A stretch of DNA of 64,000 nucleotides, from positions 992,001 through 1,056,000 of the forward strand of contig NZ_CP118527.1 of the NCBI RefSeq assembly GCF_028885415.1. Direction: 5' to 3'. Position 1 is the first letter of the stretch, and every line of letters starts with the position of its first letter. Shown here piece after piece: positions 17,504 through 26,059 of the stretch. The stretch is from Streptomyces coeruleorubidus (GTDB lineage Bacteria; Actinomycetota; Actinomycetes; Streptomycetales; Streptomycetaceae). The notes under the pieces are model-generated. The model was not told the DNA's origin, searched no databases, and saw nothing but the letters and a program-made list of their open reading frames with translations. The position numbers and the translations under genes are program-made.

Positions 17504-18355
17504 GTGCGGGACGATCACCGGGAGCTGCGGCTGTTCCTGCATCTGGCGCAGACGCTCAACTTCGGCCGGACGAGTCTGGACTGTCACGTCAGCCCGGCGA
17601 CGCTGACCCGGACCGTGCAGCGGCTGGAGGCGGACCTCGGGCACCGGCTGTTCGACCGGGGGCCGCGCGGGGTGTCGCTGACGGCGGAGGGGCACCGCTT
17701 CCGCGAGTACGCCGTGCGGGCATTGGAGTTGTGGCGCGCCTACCGCGAGGAGCATCCAGACCCGGCCGAACTCACCGGCCGCCTCGCCCTGTTCGCCACG
17801 GTGACCGCCTGTCAGGCACTGCTGCCCGGGCTGCTGGCCCCGTTCCGCTCGGCGCACCCGCAGGTGCGGCTCGATCTGCGTACCGGGGACGCGGCGGCGG
17901 CCCTGGCCCGGCTGGACGAGGGGGAGGTCGACGCGGCCGTGGCGGGGATTCCGCCGAGGCTGCCGGAGGCGCTGGTGAGCCGGACGGTCGCGGTGACCGA
18001 GCTGGTCCTGGTCACGGCACGGGACCGGCCGGATCCCGGGCTCGACGGGCCTTTCGTCCTCCCCCACCGCGGCCTGGTCCGCGATGCCGCAGATCGCTGG
18101 TTCCGCGCGCGGGGCACGGCACCCGACGTGGCCTGTGAACCGGACGGCCACGAAGGGCTGCTCACGCTGGTCGCGCTGGGCTGCGGTACGGGCGTGGTGC
18201 CGCGCCTGGTGCTGGAGCACAGCGCGGTGCGGGACCGGCTGGCGGTGGTGCCCGCCGATCCGGCGCCGGAGCCGTTCCCGATCGGGCTGTGCGTACGGCG
18301 GGCCGATCTGCGGCGGCCGCTGGTGGCGGCGTTGTGGAGTCCGGCTCGGGGGTGA
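17504..18355 (+). CDS. ilvY: IlvY-like LysR-family regulator
   Basis: 283 residues. The helix-turn-helix ELRLFLHLAQTLNFGRTSLD then CHVSPATLTRTVQRLEADLG and the effector-domain runs LFATVTACQALLPGLLAPFR, TGDAAAALARLDEGEVDAAV and EGLLTLVALGCGTGVVPRLV align by eye with E. coli IlvY over the full length. IlvY activates ilvC when acetolactate or acetohydroxybutyrate accumulates. GTG 17504 follows a weak AAAGG. Its divergent position next to ilvC reproduces the enterobacterial ilvY-ilvC layout, unusual for an actinomycete. Confidence 0.85.
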   Translation: MRDDHRELRLFLHLAQTLNFGRTSLDCHVSPATLTRTVQRLEADLGHRLFDRGPRGVSLTAEGHRFREYAVRALELWRAYREEHPDPAELTGRLALFATVTACQALLPGLLAPFRSAHPQVRLDLRTGDAAAALARLDEGEVDAAVAGIPPRLPEALVSRTVAVTELVLVTARDRPDPGLDGPFVLPHRGLVRDAADRWFRARGTAPDVACEPDGHEGLLTLVALGCGTGVVPRLVLEHSAVRDRLAVVPADPAPEPFPIGLCVRRADLRRPLVAALWSPARG

Positions 18356-18362
18356 CGCCGCG

Positions 18363-19613
18363 TCACCGCTGTTCGGTCAGCGCTCCCAGGGGATCGTCCA
18401 GGACCGGCTGCCACGCCAGTTCCGCGGCCCCGACCAGGCTGTTGTGGTCCAGGGTGCACGCGAGGATCGGGACGCCGCCGCTCTGGCCCCACAGGCTGCG
18501 GTCGGCGACGACGGCGCGGAGGCGGCCGGGGTCGGCGTCCAGGAGGGTGCGGTGCAGGCCGCCGAGGATGATGCGGTCCGGGTTGAGGATGTTGACGAGA
18601 CCGGCGAGTCCGAGGCCGAGCCGGTCGATGAGGGTCTCGGTGGCGGCCCGGACGCCCGGGTCGTCGTAGTGGTGGCGGATCAGGTCGATGGACTGCTGGA
18701 GCAGGGACACCTCGGGTCCCGGTTCGCGTCCCGCCGCCGTGAGGAAGGCCAGCGGGTCGGTCTCCACGTCCAGGCAGCCGCGGCTGCCACAGTGGCAGGG
18801 GCGGCCCTCGGGGTGCACGGTGAGGTGGCCGACCTCCAGCGCCAGGCCCGAACTGCCCCGGTGGAGACGGCCGTCGAGGACGAGCGCGCCGCCGACGCCC
18901 CGGTGGCCGGTGGCCACGCACAGCAGGTCGCGGGCGCCGCGTCCGGCGCCGTGCCGGTGTTCGGCGAGCGCGGCGAGGTTGACGTCGTTCGCGGCGAACG
19001 CGGGTCCGTCGAGGCCGGCCGCGCGCACCTGCTCGGCGAAGATGTCCCGGACGGGCGCGCCCGCGGGCCAGGCCAGGTGCAGCGGGTTGAGGGCGAGGCC
19101 CTCGGGCTCGGCGACCGCGGACGGTACGGCGAGTCCCGCGCCCACGCACCGGCGCCCGGTCTCCCGCAGCAGCTCGGCGCCCGCCGTGACGACGGAGGCG
19201 AGCACCTTCGCCGGGTCGGCGTCGACGACCTCGCAGCCCGGCGCGGTGGCGACGATCCGGCCGCCCAGCCCGACCAGCGCCGCCCGGAACCCGTCGGCGT
19301 GCACCTGCGCGGCGAGCGCGACGGGCCCGTCCTCGGCGACGGCCAGCCGGTGCGAGGGGCGGCCCTGCGAACCCGCTGCCGCGCCGGGCCGGGCGTCGAC
19401 GCGGATCAGTCCGAGAGCCTCCAGTTCGGCGGCGACCGCTCCGGCCGTCGCCCGTGTCACGCCGAGCTCGGCGGTGAGTACGGCCCGGGTCGGCGCGCGT
19501 CCGGTGTGCACGAGCTCCAGCGCGGGTCCGAGCGCTCCGCGCCCCCGGTCCAGCCGCGTCCTCGTCGAGGTGCTCCCATCCCCCGGCTGCCGGGGGTCCG
19601 CCTTCCCGCTCAT
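18363..19613 (-). CDS. ROK-family transcriptional regulator
   Basis: 416 residues. An N-terminal winged helix (RAVLTAELGVTRATAGAVAA) is joined to a ROK sugar-kinase-like domain with the zinc motif CHCGSRGCLDVE and the ROK signature GHRGVGGALVLDGRLHRGSS. Family members repress sugar-uptake genes and respond to sugars. The kinase phosphate loop appears degenerate, consistent with a regulator rather than a kinase. ATG 19613 has GGAG 10 bases upstream. It converges on ilvY and follows alkB by 36 bases on the same strand. Target unknown. Confidence 0.88.
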   Translation of the reverse strand: MSGKADPRQPGDGSTSTRTRLDRGRGALGPALELVHTGRAPTRAVLTAELGVTRATAGAVAAELEALGLIRVDARPGAAAGSQGRPSHRLAVAEDGPVALAAQVHADGFRAALVGLGGRIVATAPGCEVVDADPAKVLASVVTAGAELLRETGRRCVGAGLAVPSAVAEPEGLALNPLHLAWPAGAPVRDIFAEQVRAAGLDGPAFAANDVNLAALAEHRHGAGRGARDLLCVATGHRGVGGALVLDGRLHRGSSGLALEVGHLTVHPEGRPCHCGSRGCLDVETDPLAFLTAAGREPGPEVSLLQQSIDLIRHHYDDPGVRAATETLIDRLGLGLAGLVNILNPDRIILGGLHRTLLDADPGRLRAVVADRSLWGQSGGVPILACTLDHNSLVGAAELAWQPVLDDPLGALTEQR

Positions 19614-19649
19614 GAGGGCGAGTCTCCCATGATCCGTAGGGCCGGCGGC

Positions 19650-20291
19650 TTACAGGCCGCTGACCCGGAGCGTGATGTTGAGCCGTCCGGTCAGGCCCAG
19701 CCCGGGCGGTGCCGTGCCTCCGTGTACCCGGGGGACCCCGTGGTAGGCGAGCCGGGACGGGCCGCCGAAGACGAACAGGTCGCCGCTGCGCAGCTCGACG
19801 TCGGTCCAGGGCCGGGTGCGGGTCTCGGTGTTGCCGAAGCGGAACACGCAGGTGTCGCCGAGGCTCAGCGACACCACCGGCGCGTCCGACTTCTCGTCGC
19901 TGTCGCGGTGCATGCCCATCCGGGCGTCGGCGTCGTAGAAGTTGACGAGGGCGATGTCGTACGCCGGTGCCGCTCCACCGAGTGTGTCGCTGACCGCCCG
20001 GCGGCCCAGGTCGCCCAGCCACGCGGGGAACGGCTTCACCGGGGCGCCGTCGCCGTCGACGACCGTGCGGGCGTAGGCGTAGGGGCGCCAGTGCCAGCCG
20101 AGACAGACCTGCCGGGCGGTCATGGTGCCGCCGCCTGGGGTGCGGACCGTGCGCAGCCCGGCCGGCGGGCGCGCCCATGCGCGGCAGGCCTCCAGCAGCT
20201 CGCTCTGGCGCTCGGTGTCCAGCCAGTCCGGCACGTGCACCGCGCCCGGCGCCACCTGCGTACGGGCTCGGGAGAACAGTTCGCCGTCCAT
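19650..20291 (-). CDS. alkB: AlkB-type Fe(II)/2-oxoglutarate dioxygenase
   Basis: 213 residues. It repairs alkylated bases by oxidative demethylation. The iron ligands are visible as MGMHRDSDE (HxD) and AYHGVPRV (distal His), and the 2-oxoglutarate arginine lies in GRLNITLRVSGL. The nucleotide-lid sequence LGWHWRPYAY is typical of bacterial AlkB. An AGGAGG sits only one base before the ATG, too close to act alone; GGAGAGG in the repeat further upstream has normal spacing. It ends in TAA, rare in this genome. Confidence 0.92.
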   Translation of the reverse strand: MDGELFSRARTQVAPGAVHVPDWLDTERQSELLEACRAWARPPAGLRTVRTPGGGTMTARQVCLGWHWRPYAYARTVVDGDGAPVKPFPAWLGDLGRRAVSDTLGGAAPAYDIALVNFYDADARMGMHRDSDEKSDAPVVSLSLGDTCVFRFGNTETRTRPWTDVELRSGDLFVFGGPSRLAYHGVPRVHGGTAPPGLGLTGRLNITLRVSGL

Positions 20292-20300
20292 GCCTCCTAT

Positions 20301-20320
20301 CCTCTCCTCTCCTCTCCTCC
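20301..20320. repeat. Pentanucleotide tandem repeat in the alkB leader
   Basis: Four CCTCT-type units in a row (the last is CCTCC), read as GAGAGG-type purine repeats on the alkB sense strand, starting 9 bases upstream of the alkB ATG. They provide the only Shine-Dalgarno-like sequence at normal spacing. Confidence 0.6.
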
Positions 20321-20362
20321 CCGACCTGGGCTGAGCAGCGGCTCGGCTAGCCTGGACGCACG

Positions 20363-21508
20363 ATGAACGACCGTATGACGACGCCCTGGGGCGAGCTCGG
20401 GCTGACCCGTTTCCCCGAGGACCCGCGCGACAGGCTGCGTGCCTGGGACGCCTCCGACGAGTACCTGCTGAGGTATCTGGCGCGGGAGGGGGTCCCGCTG
20501 TCGGGCACGGTCGTGGTCGTCGGGGACCGCTGGGGTGCCCTGGTCACGGCGCTCGCGGAGCACCGGCCGGCGCAGATCACGGATTCCCATCTGGCCCAGG
20601 AGGCGACCCGGGCCAACCTCGCGCGGCACGGCGTCGAGCCCGGCGCGGTCCGGCTGCTCACCACACAGGATCCGCCCCCCGGCCGTGTCGACGTTCTCCT
20701 CGTGCGGGTGCCGAAGAGTCTGGCGCTGTTGGAGGACCAGTTGCTGCGGCTGGCGCCGGCGGTGCACGCGGGGACGGTCGTCGTGGGCACGGGCATGGTG
20801 AAGGAGATCCACACCTCGACGCTGCGGCTGTTCGAGCGGATCCTCGGCCCGACCCGCACCTCGCTCGCCGAGAAGAAGGCCCGGCTGATCTTCTGCACGC
20901 CGGATCCCGCGCTGGAGCGGCCCGCCAATCCGTGGCCGTACGTCTACACGCTCCCGGACGGCATCGGCCCGGCGTCGGGGCGCACGGTCGTGAACCACGC
21001 GGGTGTCTTCTGCGCCGACCGGCTCGACATCGGCACGCGGTTCTTCCTGGAGCATCTGCCCAGTGGCGGGGGCGGCCGGCGGGTGGTGGACCTGGGCTGC
21101 GGCAACGGCGTGGTCGGGACGGCGGTGGGGCTGGCCGACCCGGCGGCCGAGGTGCTGTTCGTGGACGAGTCGTTCCAGGCCGTGGCCTCGGCGGAGGCGA
21201 CGTACAAGGCGAACGGCGTGCCGGGGCACGCGGAGTTCCGGGTCGGCGACGGGCTGGCGGGCGTGCCGTCCGGCAGTGTCGACCTGGTCCTGAACAACCC
21301 GCCGTTCCATTCCCACCAGGCGACGACGGACGCCACGGCCTGGCGGATGTTCACCGGGGCGCGGCGTGCGCTGCGGCCGGGCGGCGAGCTGTGGGTGATC
21401 GGCAACCGGCATCTGGGCTACCACGTGAAGCTGCGGAAGCTGTTCGGCAACAGCCGGCTGGTGGCGAGCGACCCGAAGTTCGTGGTGCTGAAGGCCGTCA
21501 AGCGGTAG
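20363..21508 (+). CDS. RlmG/RsmC-type rRNA guanine-N2 methyltransferase
   Basis: 381 residues with two Rossmann-like halves: a degenerate N-terminal one (TVVVVGDRWGALVTALAEHR) and an active C-terminal one with VVDLGCGNGVVGTAVGL (SAM motif I) and NNPPFHSHQ near residue 311, the base-flipping motif of RsmC/RlmG. These enzymes methylate guanine N2 in 16S or 23S rRNA. The -10 hexamer TAGCCT (20348-20353) ends 9 bases before ATG and no ribosome site is seen, so the mRNA is probably leaderless. The end overlaps the convergent aldolase gene by 11 bases. Confidence 0.87.
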   Translation: MNDRMTTPWGELGLTRFPEDPRDRLRAWDASDEYLLRYLAREGVPLSGTVVVVGDRWGALVTALAEHRPAQITDSHLAQEATRANLARHGVEPGAVRLLTTQDPPPGRVDVLLVRVPKSLALLEDQLLRLAPAVHAGTVVVGTGMVKEIHTSTLRLFERILGPTRTSLAEKKARLIFCTPDPALERPANPWPYVYTLPDGIGPASGRTVVNHAGVFCADRLDIGTRFFLEHLPSGGGGRRVVDLGCGNGVVGTAVGLADPAAEVLFVDESFQAVASAEATYKANGVPGHAEFRVGDGLAGVPSGSVDLVLNNPPFHSHQATTDATAWRMFTGARRALRPGGELWVIGNRHLGYHVKLRKLFGNSRLVASDPKFVVLKAVKR

Positions 21509-22352
21509 CCGCGCCGAGGGTCCGCAGGGTCCTCGCCACCGCCCGGGTCATGGCCTCCCGCGCCACCGTCAGGTAGCCGCGCGGGTCGACCGCCTCGGGG
21601 CGGTCGGCGAGGAAGTCCCGGATCGCGCCGGTCAGCGCGATGTTCAGGGCCGTGCCGATGTTGACCTTGGCGATGCCGCCCGCGACCGCCGCCGTGAGTT
21701 CGCCGTCCGGGACGCCGGAGGAGCCGTGCAGGACGAGCGGCACGTCAAGGGTGCTCGACAGGCGCTTGAGCAGGGCGTGGTCGAGGGTGGCGGTGCGGGT
21801 GGTCATGGCGTGGGCGCTGCCGATGGCGACGGCCAGGGCGTCCACGCCCGAGTCGGCGACGAAGGCCCGGGCCTCGTCGGGGTCGGTGCGGGCCCCCGGG
21901 GCGTGCGCGTCCAGCGGGGGTCTGCCGTTCTTGCCTCCGATCTGCCCCAACTCGGCCTCGATCCACAGCCCTTGGGTGTGCGCCCAATCGACCGCCGCCC
22001 GGGTCGCGGCGAGGTTCTCCGCGTAGGGCAGCCGGGCCGCGTCGTACATCACGGAGCTGAAGCCGGCCTCCGCGGCCTGGTGCAGCAGGTTTTCGCTCTG
22101 CACGTGGTCGAGGTGCAACGCGACCGGTACGGCGGACCGTTCGGCCGCTGCGACGGCCGCGCGGGCGAGCGGGAGCAGTTGTCCGCCGTGGAACCTGACC
22201 GCGTTCTCACTGACCTGGAGCACGACGGGGGCGGACTCGGCGCCCGCGATGACGGCCTCGACGTGTTCCAGCGTGATGACGTTGAAGGAGGCGACGGCGG
22301 AACGGGCCGCGGCGGCGCGGGTGATGAGTTCTCCGGTGGTGGTGAGGGGCAC
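21498..22352 (-). CDS. Class II tagatose/fructose-bisphosphate aldolase
   Basis: 284 residues. Zinc ligands are visible in ALHLDHVQS, EAELGQIGGKNG and VLHGSSGVPDGEL, with the phosphate loop GIAKVNIGTALN. Class II aldolases of the KbaY/GatY/AgaY type cleave tagatose-1,6- or fructose-1,6-bisphosphate. The pairing with a SIS-domain protein 13 bases upstream and a divergent DeoR regulator argues for the AgaY role in galactosamine or related amino-sugar use. Symbol withheld because the substrate cannot be read from sequence. Confidence 0.85.
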   Translation of the reverse strand: MPLTTTGELITRAAAARSAVASFNVITLEHVEAVIAGAESAPVVLQVSENAVRFHGGQLLPLARAAVAAAERSAVPVALHLDHVQSENLLHQAAEAGFSSVMYDAARLPYAENLAATRAAVDWAHTQGLWIEAELGQIGGKNGRPPLDAHAPGARTDPDEARAFVADSGVDALAVAIGSAHAMTTRTATLDHALLKRLSSTLDVPLVLHGSSGVPDGELTAAVAGGIAKVNIGTALNIALTGAIRDFLADRPEAVDPRGYLTVAREAMTRAVARTLRTLGAATA

Positions 22353-22365
22353 GGTGCCTCCGAGG

Positions 22366-23247
22366 TCAGTGGGCGAGGATCACCGAGCGGGTGAGATGGC
22401 GCGGCCGGTCCGGGTCGAGGCCGCGTGCTGCGGCGACGGCGACCGCGAGGCGCTGGGCGCGGACGAGTTCGGCGAGCGGGTCCAGGGCGCCGGCGATCCA
22501 CAACGCGCCCGTGGCGTGCACCTGTTCGGCGAGTCCGTCCGGCGCTTCCCCGAACATCCAGGTCGCGGTGCCGCTCGTGGTGACGCTGATGGGGCCGTGC
22601 CGGTACTCCATCGCCGGGTAGGCCTCCGCCCAGGACAGCGACGCCTCGCGCATCTTCAGCCCGGCCTCGTTGGCCAGTCCGACGGTCCAGCCGCGTCCCA
22701 GGAAGGTGAACTGGGCGCAGTCGAGCAGGCCTTCGGGCAGGGGCTCCGCCACGGCCGTGCGCGCGTCGGTGACGGCGGTCTCGGAGTGGAGCCCGAGGTG
22801 GGCGCGGAGCAGGGTGAGGGCCGTGGTGGCGAACCGGGTCTGCACGACGGAGCGTTCGTCCGCGAAGTCGAGGACGGCGAGGTCGTCGGCGGCCGTCCTG
22901 ACGGGCGTGTCCGGGTCGGCGGTGATCGCGGTGGTGCGGGTACGGCCCTTCAGCCTGCCGAGCAGATCGAGGACTTCGGTCGTGGTGCCGGAGCGGGTGA
23001 GGGCGACGACCCGGTCGTAGGCGCGGCCGTACGGGAACTCCGAGGCGGCGAACGCGTCGGTCTCGCCCTGGCCCGCGTCCTCGCGCAGGGCCGCGGCGGC
23101 CTGCGCCATGAAGTACGAGGTGCCGCACCCGACGATCGCGACCCGCTCCCCCGGTGCCGGCAGCACCTCCGCGTACCCGGGCGCCTGTGACGCGGCGCGT
23201 GTCCAGCACTCGGGCTGGCTGGTCAGCTCGTCCTCGACATGCGTCAT
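22366..23247 (-). CDS. SIS-domain sugar isomerase/deaminase (AgaS-like)
   Basis: 293 residues with two SIS domains: VAIVGCGTSYFMAQAAAA with SGTTTEVLDLLGRL, and FLGRGWTVGLANEAGLKMRE with YRHGPISV. This is the isomerase half of glucosamine-6-phosphate synthase-type proteins; stand-alone forms such as AgaS deaminate or isomerise galactosamine-6-phosphate. The start ATG 23247 has GGAGGG 8 bases upstream. First gene of a two-gene operon with the aldolase. Its promoter TTGATG-18-TATCTT (minus strand, 23306-23277) is overlapped by TCRAGCAT repeats. Confidence 0.85.
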   Translation of the reverse strand: MTHVEDELTSQPECWTRAASQAPGYAEVLPAPGERVAIVGCGTSYFMAQAAAALREDAGQGETDAFAASEFPYGRAYDRVVALTRSGTTTEVLDLLGRLKGRTRTTAITADPDTPVRTAADDLAVLDFADERSVVQTRFATTALTLLRAHLGLHSETAVTDARTAVAEPLPEGLLDCAQFTFLGRGWTVGLANEAGLKMREASLSWAEAYPAMEYRHGPISVTTSGTATWMFGEAPDGLAEQVHATGALWIAGALDPLAELVRAQRLAVAVAAARGLDPDRPRHLTRSVILAH

Positions 23248-23276
23248 GCCGCACCCTCCGCTCTGATTGTTCCTGC

Positions 23277-23310
23277 AAGATATCGCCACCTTTCGAGCAT
23301 CATCAAGCAT
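23277..23310 (-). promoter_or_regulatory. agaS-like promoter with DeoR-type direct repeats
   Basis: Minus-strand TTGATG (23306-23301), 18 bases, TATCTT (23282-23277). On the plus strand TCGAGCAT (23293-23300) and TCAAGCAT (23303-23310) form direct repeats one helical turn apart across the -35. This fits repression by the divergent DeoR protein. Confidence 0.5.
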
Positions 23311-23365
23311 TCGGGCGGATCGGGTGCGCTAGGGTCGCGCCGGAGATCGAGACGTGGAGGTGCGG

Positions 23366-24145
23366 ATGTCGCGCGACGCCCGCTGGAAGGCGCTGCTGGA
23401 ACTGCTCGTCGAGCGCGGCCGGCTGGACGTCGAGGAGGCGGCCGGGGAGCTCGGGGTGTCGGCGGCGACGATCCGCCGCGACTTCGACCGGCTCGCCGAG
23501 CAGCAGATGCTGGTGCGCACGCGGGGCGGCGCGGTCGTGCACGGTGTGTCGTACGAGCTGCCGCTGCGCTACAAGACGGCCCGGCGCGCCTCCGAGAAGC
23601 AGCGCATCGCGAAGGCCGTGGCGGACCTGGTCGCGCCCGGTGAGGCGGTCGGGCTGACCGGCGGTACGACCACCACCGAGGTGGCGCGGGCCCTGGCCGT
23701 GCGCGGGGAGCTGACGTCGGGCTCGCCCGCGCTGACGGTCGTGACGAACGCGCTGAACATCGCGAGCGAGCTGGCCGTGCGGCCCCAGTTCAAGATCGTG
23801 CTGACCGGCGGGGTGGCGCGGGCCCAGTCGTACGAGCTGGTCGGGCCGCTCGCGGACGCGGTGCTCGGGCAGATCACCGTCGACGTGGCGGTGCTCGGCG
23901 TGGTCGCCTTCGACGTCACGCACGGGGCCGCGGCGCACGACGAGGCGGAGGCCGCGGTCAACCGGCTGCTGTGCGAACGGGCGGAGCGCGTGGTGGTGGC
24001 CGCCGACTCCAGCAAGCTGGGGCAGCGGGCGTTCGCCCGGATCTGCGGCGCCGAGGCGGTGGACACGCTGGTCACGGACACGGCGGCCGACGCGGAGACG
24101 GTGCGGCGGTTCGAGGAGGCCGGGCTGCGGGTCGTCACGGTGTGA
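23366..24145 (+). CDS. DeoR/AgaR-like transcriptional regulator
   Basis: 259 residues. Winged helix RWKALLELLVERGRLDVEEA followed by SAATIRRDFDRLAEQQMLVR, and a sugar-phosphate sensor domain with LTGGTTTTEVARAL and AADSSKLGQRAFARICG. This is the second DeoR protein in the window and only about as similar to the first as family members usually are. GGAGG sits 5 bases before ATG 23366; GTG 23354 is a weaker alternative. It is divergent from the SIS/aldolase operon, so it is very likely its repressor. Confidence 0.9.
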   Translation: MSRDARWKALLELLVERGRLDVEEAAGELGVSAATIRRDFDRLAEQQMLVRTRGGAVVHGVSYELPLRYKTARRASEKQRIAKAVADLVAPGEAVGLTGGTTTTEVARALAVRGELTSGSPALTVVTNALNIASELAVRPQFKIVLTGGVARAQSYELVGPLADAVLGQITVDVAVLGVVAFDVTHGAAAHDEAEAAVNRLLCERAERVVVAADSSKLGQRAFARICGAEAVDTLVTDTAADAETVRRFEEAGLRVVTV

Positions 24146-24220
24146 TCCTCGCTCCACGCCCGTCCGGCCGACCGCCCGCCTAAGCTGGGGCTGAGGCGCG
24201 TACCGGCCAGGGAGGCGGTC

Positions 24221-26056
24221 ATGGGCGGACCAGCGGAGGACCACGACGTGCCGGGCGGCCGGCGGTACCTGCCGATCGCCGAGCACGGGCTGATCGGCGA
24301 TCTGCGCAGTGTGGCCCTGGTGGGGACCGACGGCACGATCGACTGGTACTGCTGCCCGGCCTTCGACGCGCCCAGTGTGTTCGCCTCGATCCTGGACGCG
24401 GAGCGCGGCGGCTGCTTCGAACTGGCGGCGGCGGTGCCGGCGCGGACCAAGCAGTTCTACTTCCCCGACACCAACGTCCTGATCACCCGGTTCTTCACCG
24501 AGGACGGCGTCGGCGAGGTGCAGGACTTCATGCCGGTCGACGGCCAGTCGGCCGAGGCCGAGCGCCACCGGCTGATCCGCCGGGTGGTGTGCGTACGCGG
24601 CTCGATCCCGTTCCGTACCCGCGTCGCTCCCCGGTTCGACTACGGCACCCGGCCGCACACCGTCCGGCTGACCGGTGAGACCGCGATCTTCGAGGCCGAG
24701 GGGCTGGCGCTCGCGCTGACCGCGACCATGCCGCTGGAGATAGACGGGCCGGACGTACGCGGGGACTTCAAGCTCTCCGAGGGCGAGTCGGCGGTGTTCG
24801 CGCTGGACAAGGTGGGCGGCGACGTGGTGCCCCGCCGGTGCGCGCACACCGAGGCGGAGGAGCAGTTCGCGGCGACGGTGGCGTACTGGCGGCGCTGGCT
24901 GTCCGCCTCCAAGTACCGGGGCCGCTGGCGGGAGATGGTGCACCGCTCGGCGCTGACGCTGAAGCTGCTCACCTACGCGCCGACCGGGGCGATCGTGGCC
25001 GCGCCGACGACGAGTCTGCCCGAGCAGCTCAGCGGCGAGCGCAACTGGGACTACCGGTACGTGTGGGTGCGCGACGCGGCCTTCTGCGTCTACGCCCTGC
25101 TGCGGCTGGGCTTCACCGGCGAGGCCGAGGCGTTCATGGACTTCGTGACCCGGCACATCAGCCCGGGCGACGGCAAGCCCTCCGGCCCCTTGCAGATCAT
25201 GTACGGCATCGACGGGCGCACCGACCTGCCCGAGACGACGCTCGACCATCTGGAGGGCCACCAGGGTTCCGCGCCGGTACGGGTCGGCAACGCGGCGGCC
25301 GACCAGCTCCAGCTCGACATCTACGGCGCGCTGATCGACTCCATCTACCTCTTCGACAAGTGGGCCAAGCCCATCTCCAGCGACCAGTGGGACGACGTGT
25401 GCGCGCTGGTGGACTGGGTGTGCGAGAACTGGGACCAGCCCGACGAGGGGATCTGGGAGACGCGGGGCGGGCGCAAGAACTTCCTGTACTCGCGGCTGAT
25501 GTGCTGGGTGGCGATCGAGCGGGCCATCCGGATGGCCAACCGGCGCGGCCTGCCCGCCGACCTGCTCCGCTGGCGGGAGAGCCGCGACACGATCTACCGG
25601 CGGATCATGAGCCGGGGCTGGTCGAAGGCGCGCCGGGCCTTCGTCCAGCACGAGGACGGCGACGTGCTGGACGCTGCCGTGCTGATGATGCCCCTGACGA
25701 AGTTCATCGCCCCGACGGATCCGAAGTGGCTGTCGACGCTGGACGCGCTCACCGAGGAACTGGTCTCCGACTCGCTGGTCTACCGCTACGACCCGCAGGC
25801 CAGTCCGGACGGGCTGCGCGGCGACGAGGGCACGTTCTCCATCTGCTCGTTCTGGTACGTCGAGGCCATGGTGCACGCCGGCCGGATCGACGAGGCGCGT
25901 CTCGCCTTCGAGAAGATGCTGACCTACGCCAACCATCTCGGGCTGTACGCCGAGGAGATCAGCCACACCGGGGAGCAGCAGGGCAACTTCCCGCAGGCGT
26001 TCACGCATCTCGCGCTGATCAGCGCGGCCTTCAACCTGGACCGGGCGCTCGGCTGA
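24221..26056 (+). CDS. GH15 glycoside hydrolase (trehalase/glucoamylase-like)
   Basis: 611 residues without a signal peptide, so cytoplasmic. The N-terminal beta domain (YLPIAEHGLIGDLRSVALVG) is typical of the trehalase-like N-domain; the (alpha/alpha)6 catalytic part carries ERNWDYRYVWVRDAAF, GTFSICSFWYVEAMV and the C-terminal SHTGEQQGNFPQAFTHLAL with its catalytic glutamate. Mycobacterial homologues of this form are phosphate-dependent trehalases. Glucoamylase activity cannot be excluded. A strong GGAGG lies 9 bases before the ATG. It converges on the copper gene with a 3-base gap. Confidence 0.88.
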   Translation: MGGPAEDHDVPGGRRYLPIAEHGLIGDLRSVALVGTDGTIDWYCCPAFDAPSVFASILDAERGGCFELAAAVPARTKQFYFPDTNVLITRFFTEDGVGEVQDFMPVDGQSAEAERHRLIRRVVCVRGSIPFRTRVAPRFDYGTRPHTVRLTGETAIFEAEGLALALTATMPLEIDGPDVRGDFKLSEGESAVFALDKVGGDVVPRRCAHTEAEEQFAATVAYWRRWLSASKYRGRWREMVHRSALTLKLLTYAPTGAIVAAPTTSLPEQLSGERNWDYRYVWVRDAAFCVYALLRLGFTGEAEAFMDFVTRHISPGDGKPSGPLQIMYGIDGRTDLPETTLDHLEGHQGSAPVRVGNAAADQLQLDIYGALIDSIYLFDKWAKPISSDQWDDVCALVDWVCENWDQPDEGIWETRGGRKNFLYSRLMCWVAIERAIRMANRRGLPADLLRWRESRDTIYRRIMSRGWSKARRAFVQHEDGDVLDAAVLMMPLTKFIAPTDPKWLSTLDALTEELVSDSLVYRYDPQASPDGLRGDEGTFSICSFWYVEAMVHAGRIDEARLAFEKMLTYANHLGLYAEEISHTGEQQGNFPQAFTHLALISAAFNLDRALG

Positions 26057-26059
26057 CGC

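Noticed and set aside
23303..26008. Minus-strand frame of about 900 codons across the DeoR and GH15 genes
   Set aside because: It spans two unrelated, well-supported plus-strand genes and has no domain-like sequence.
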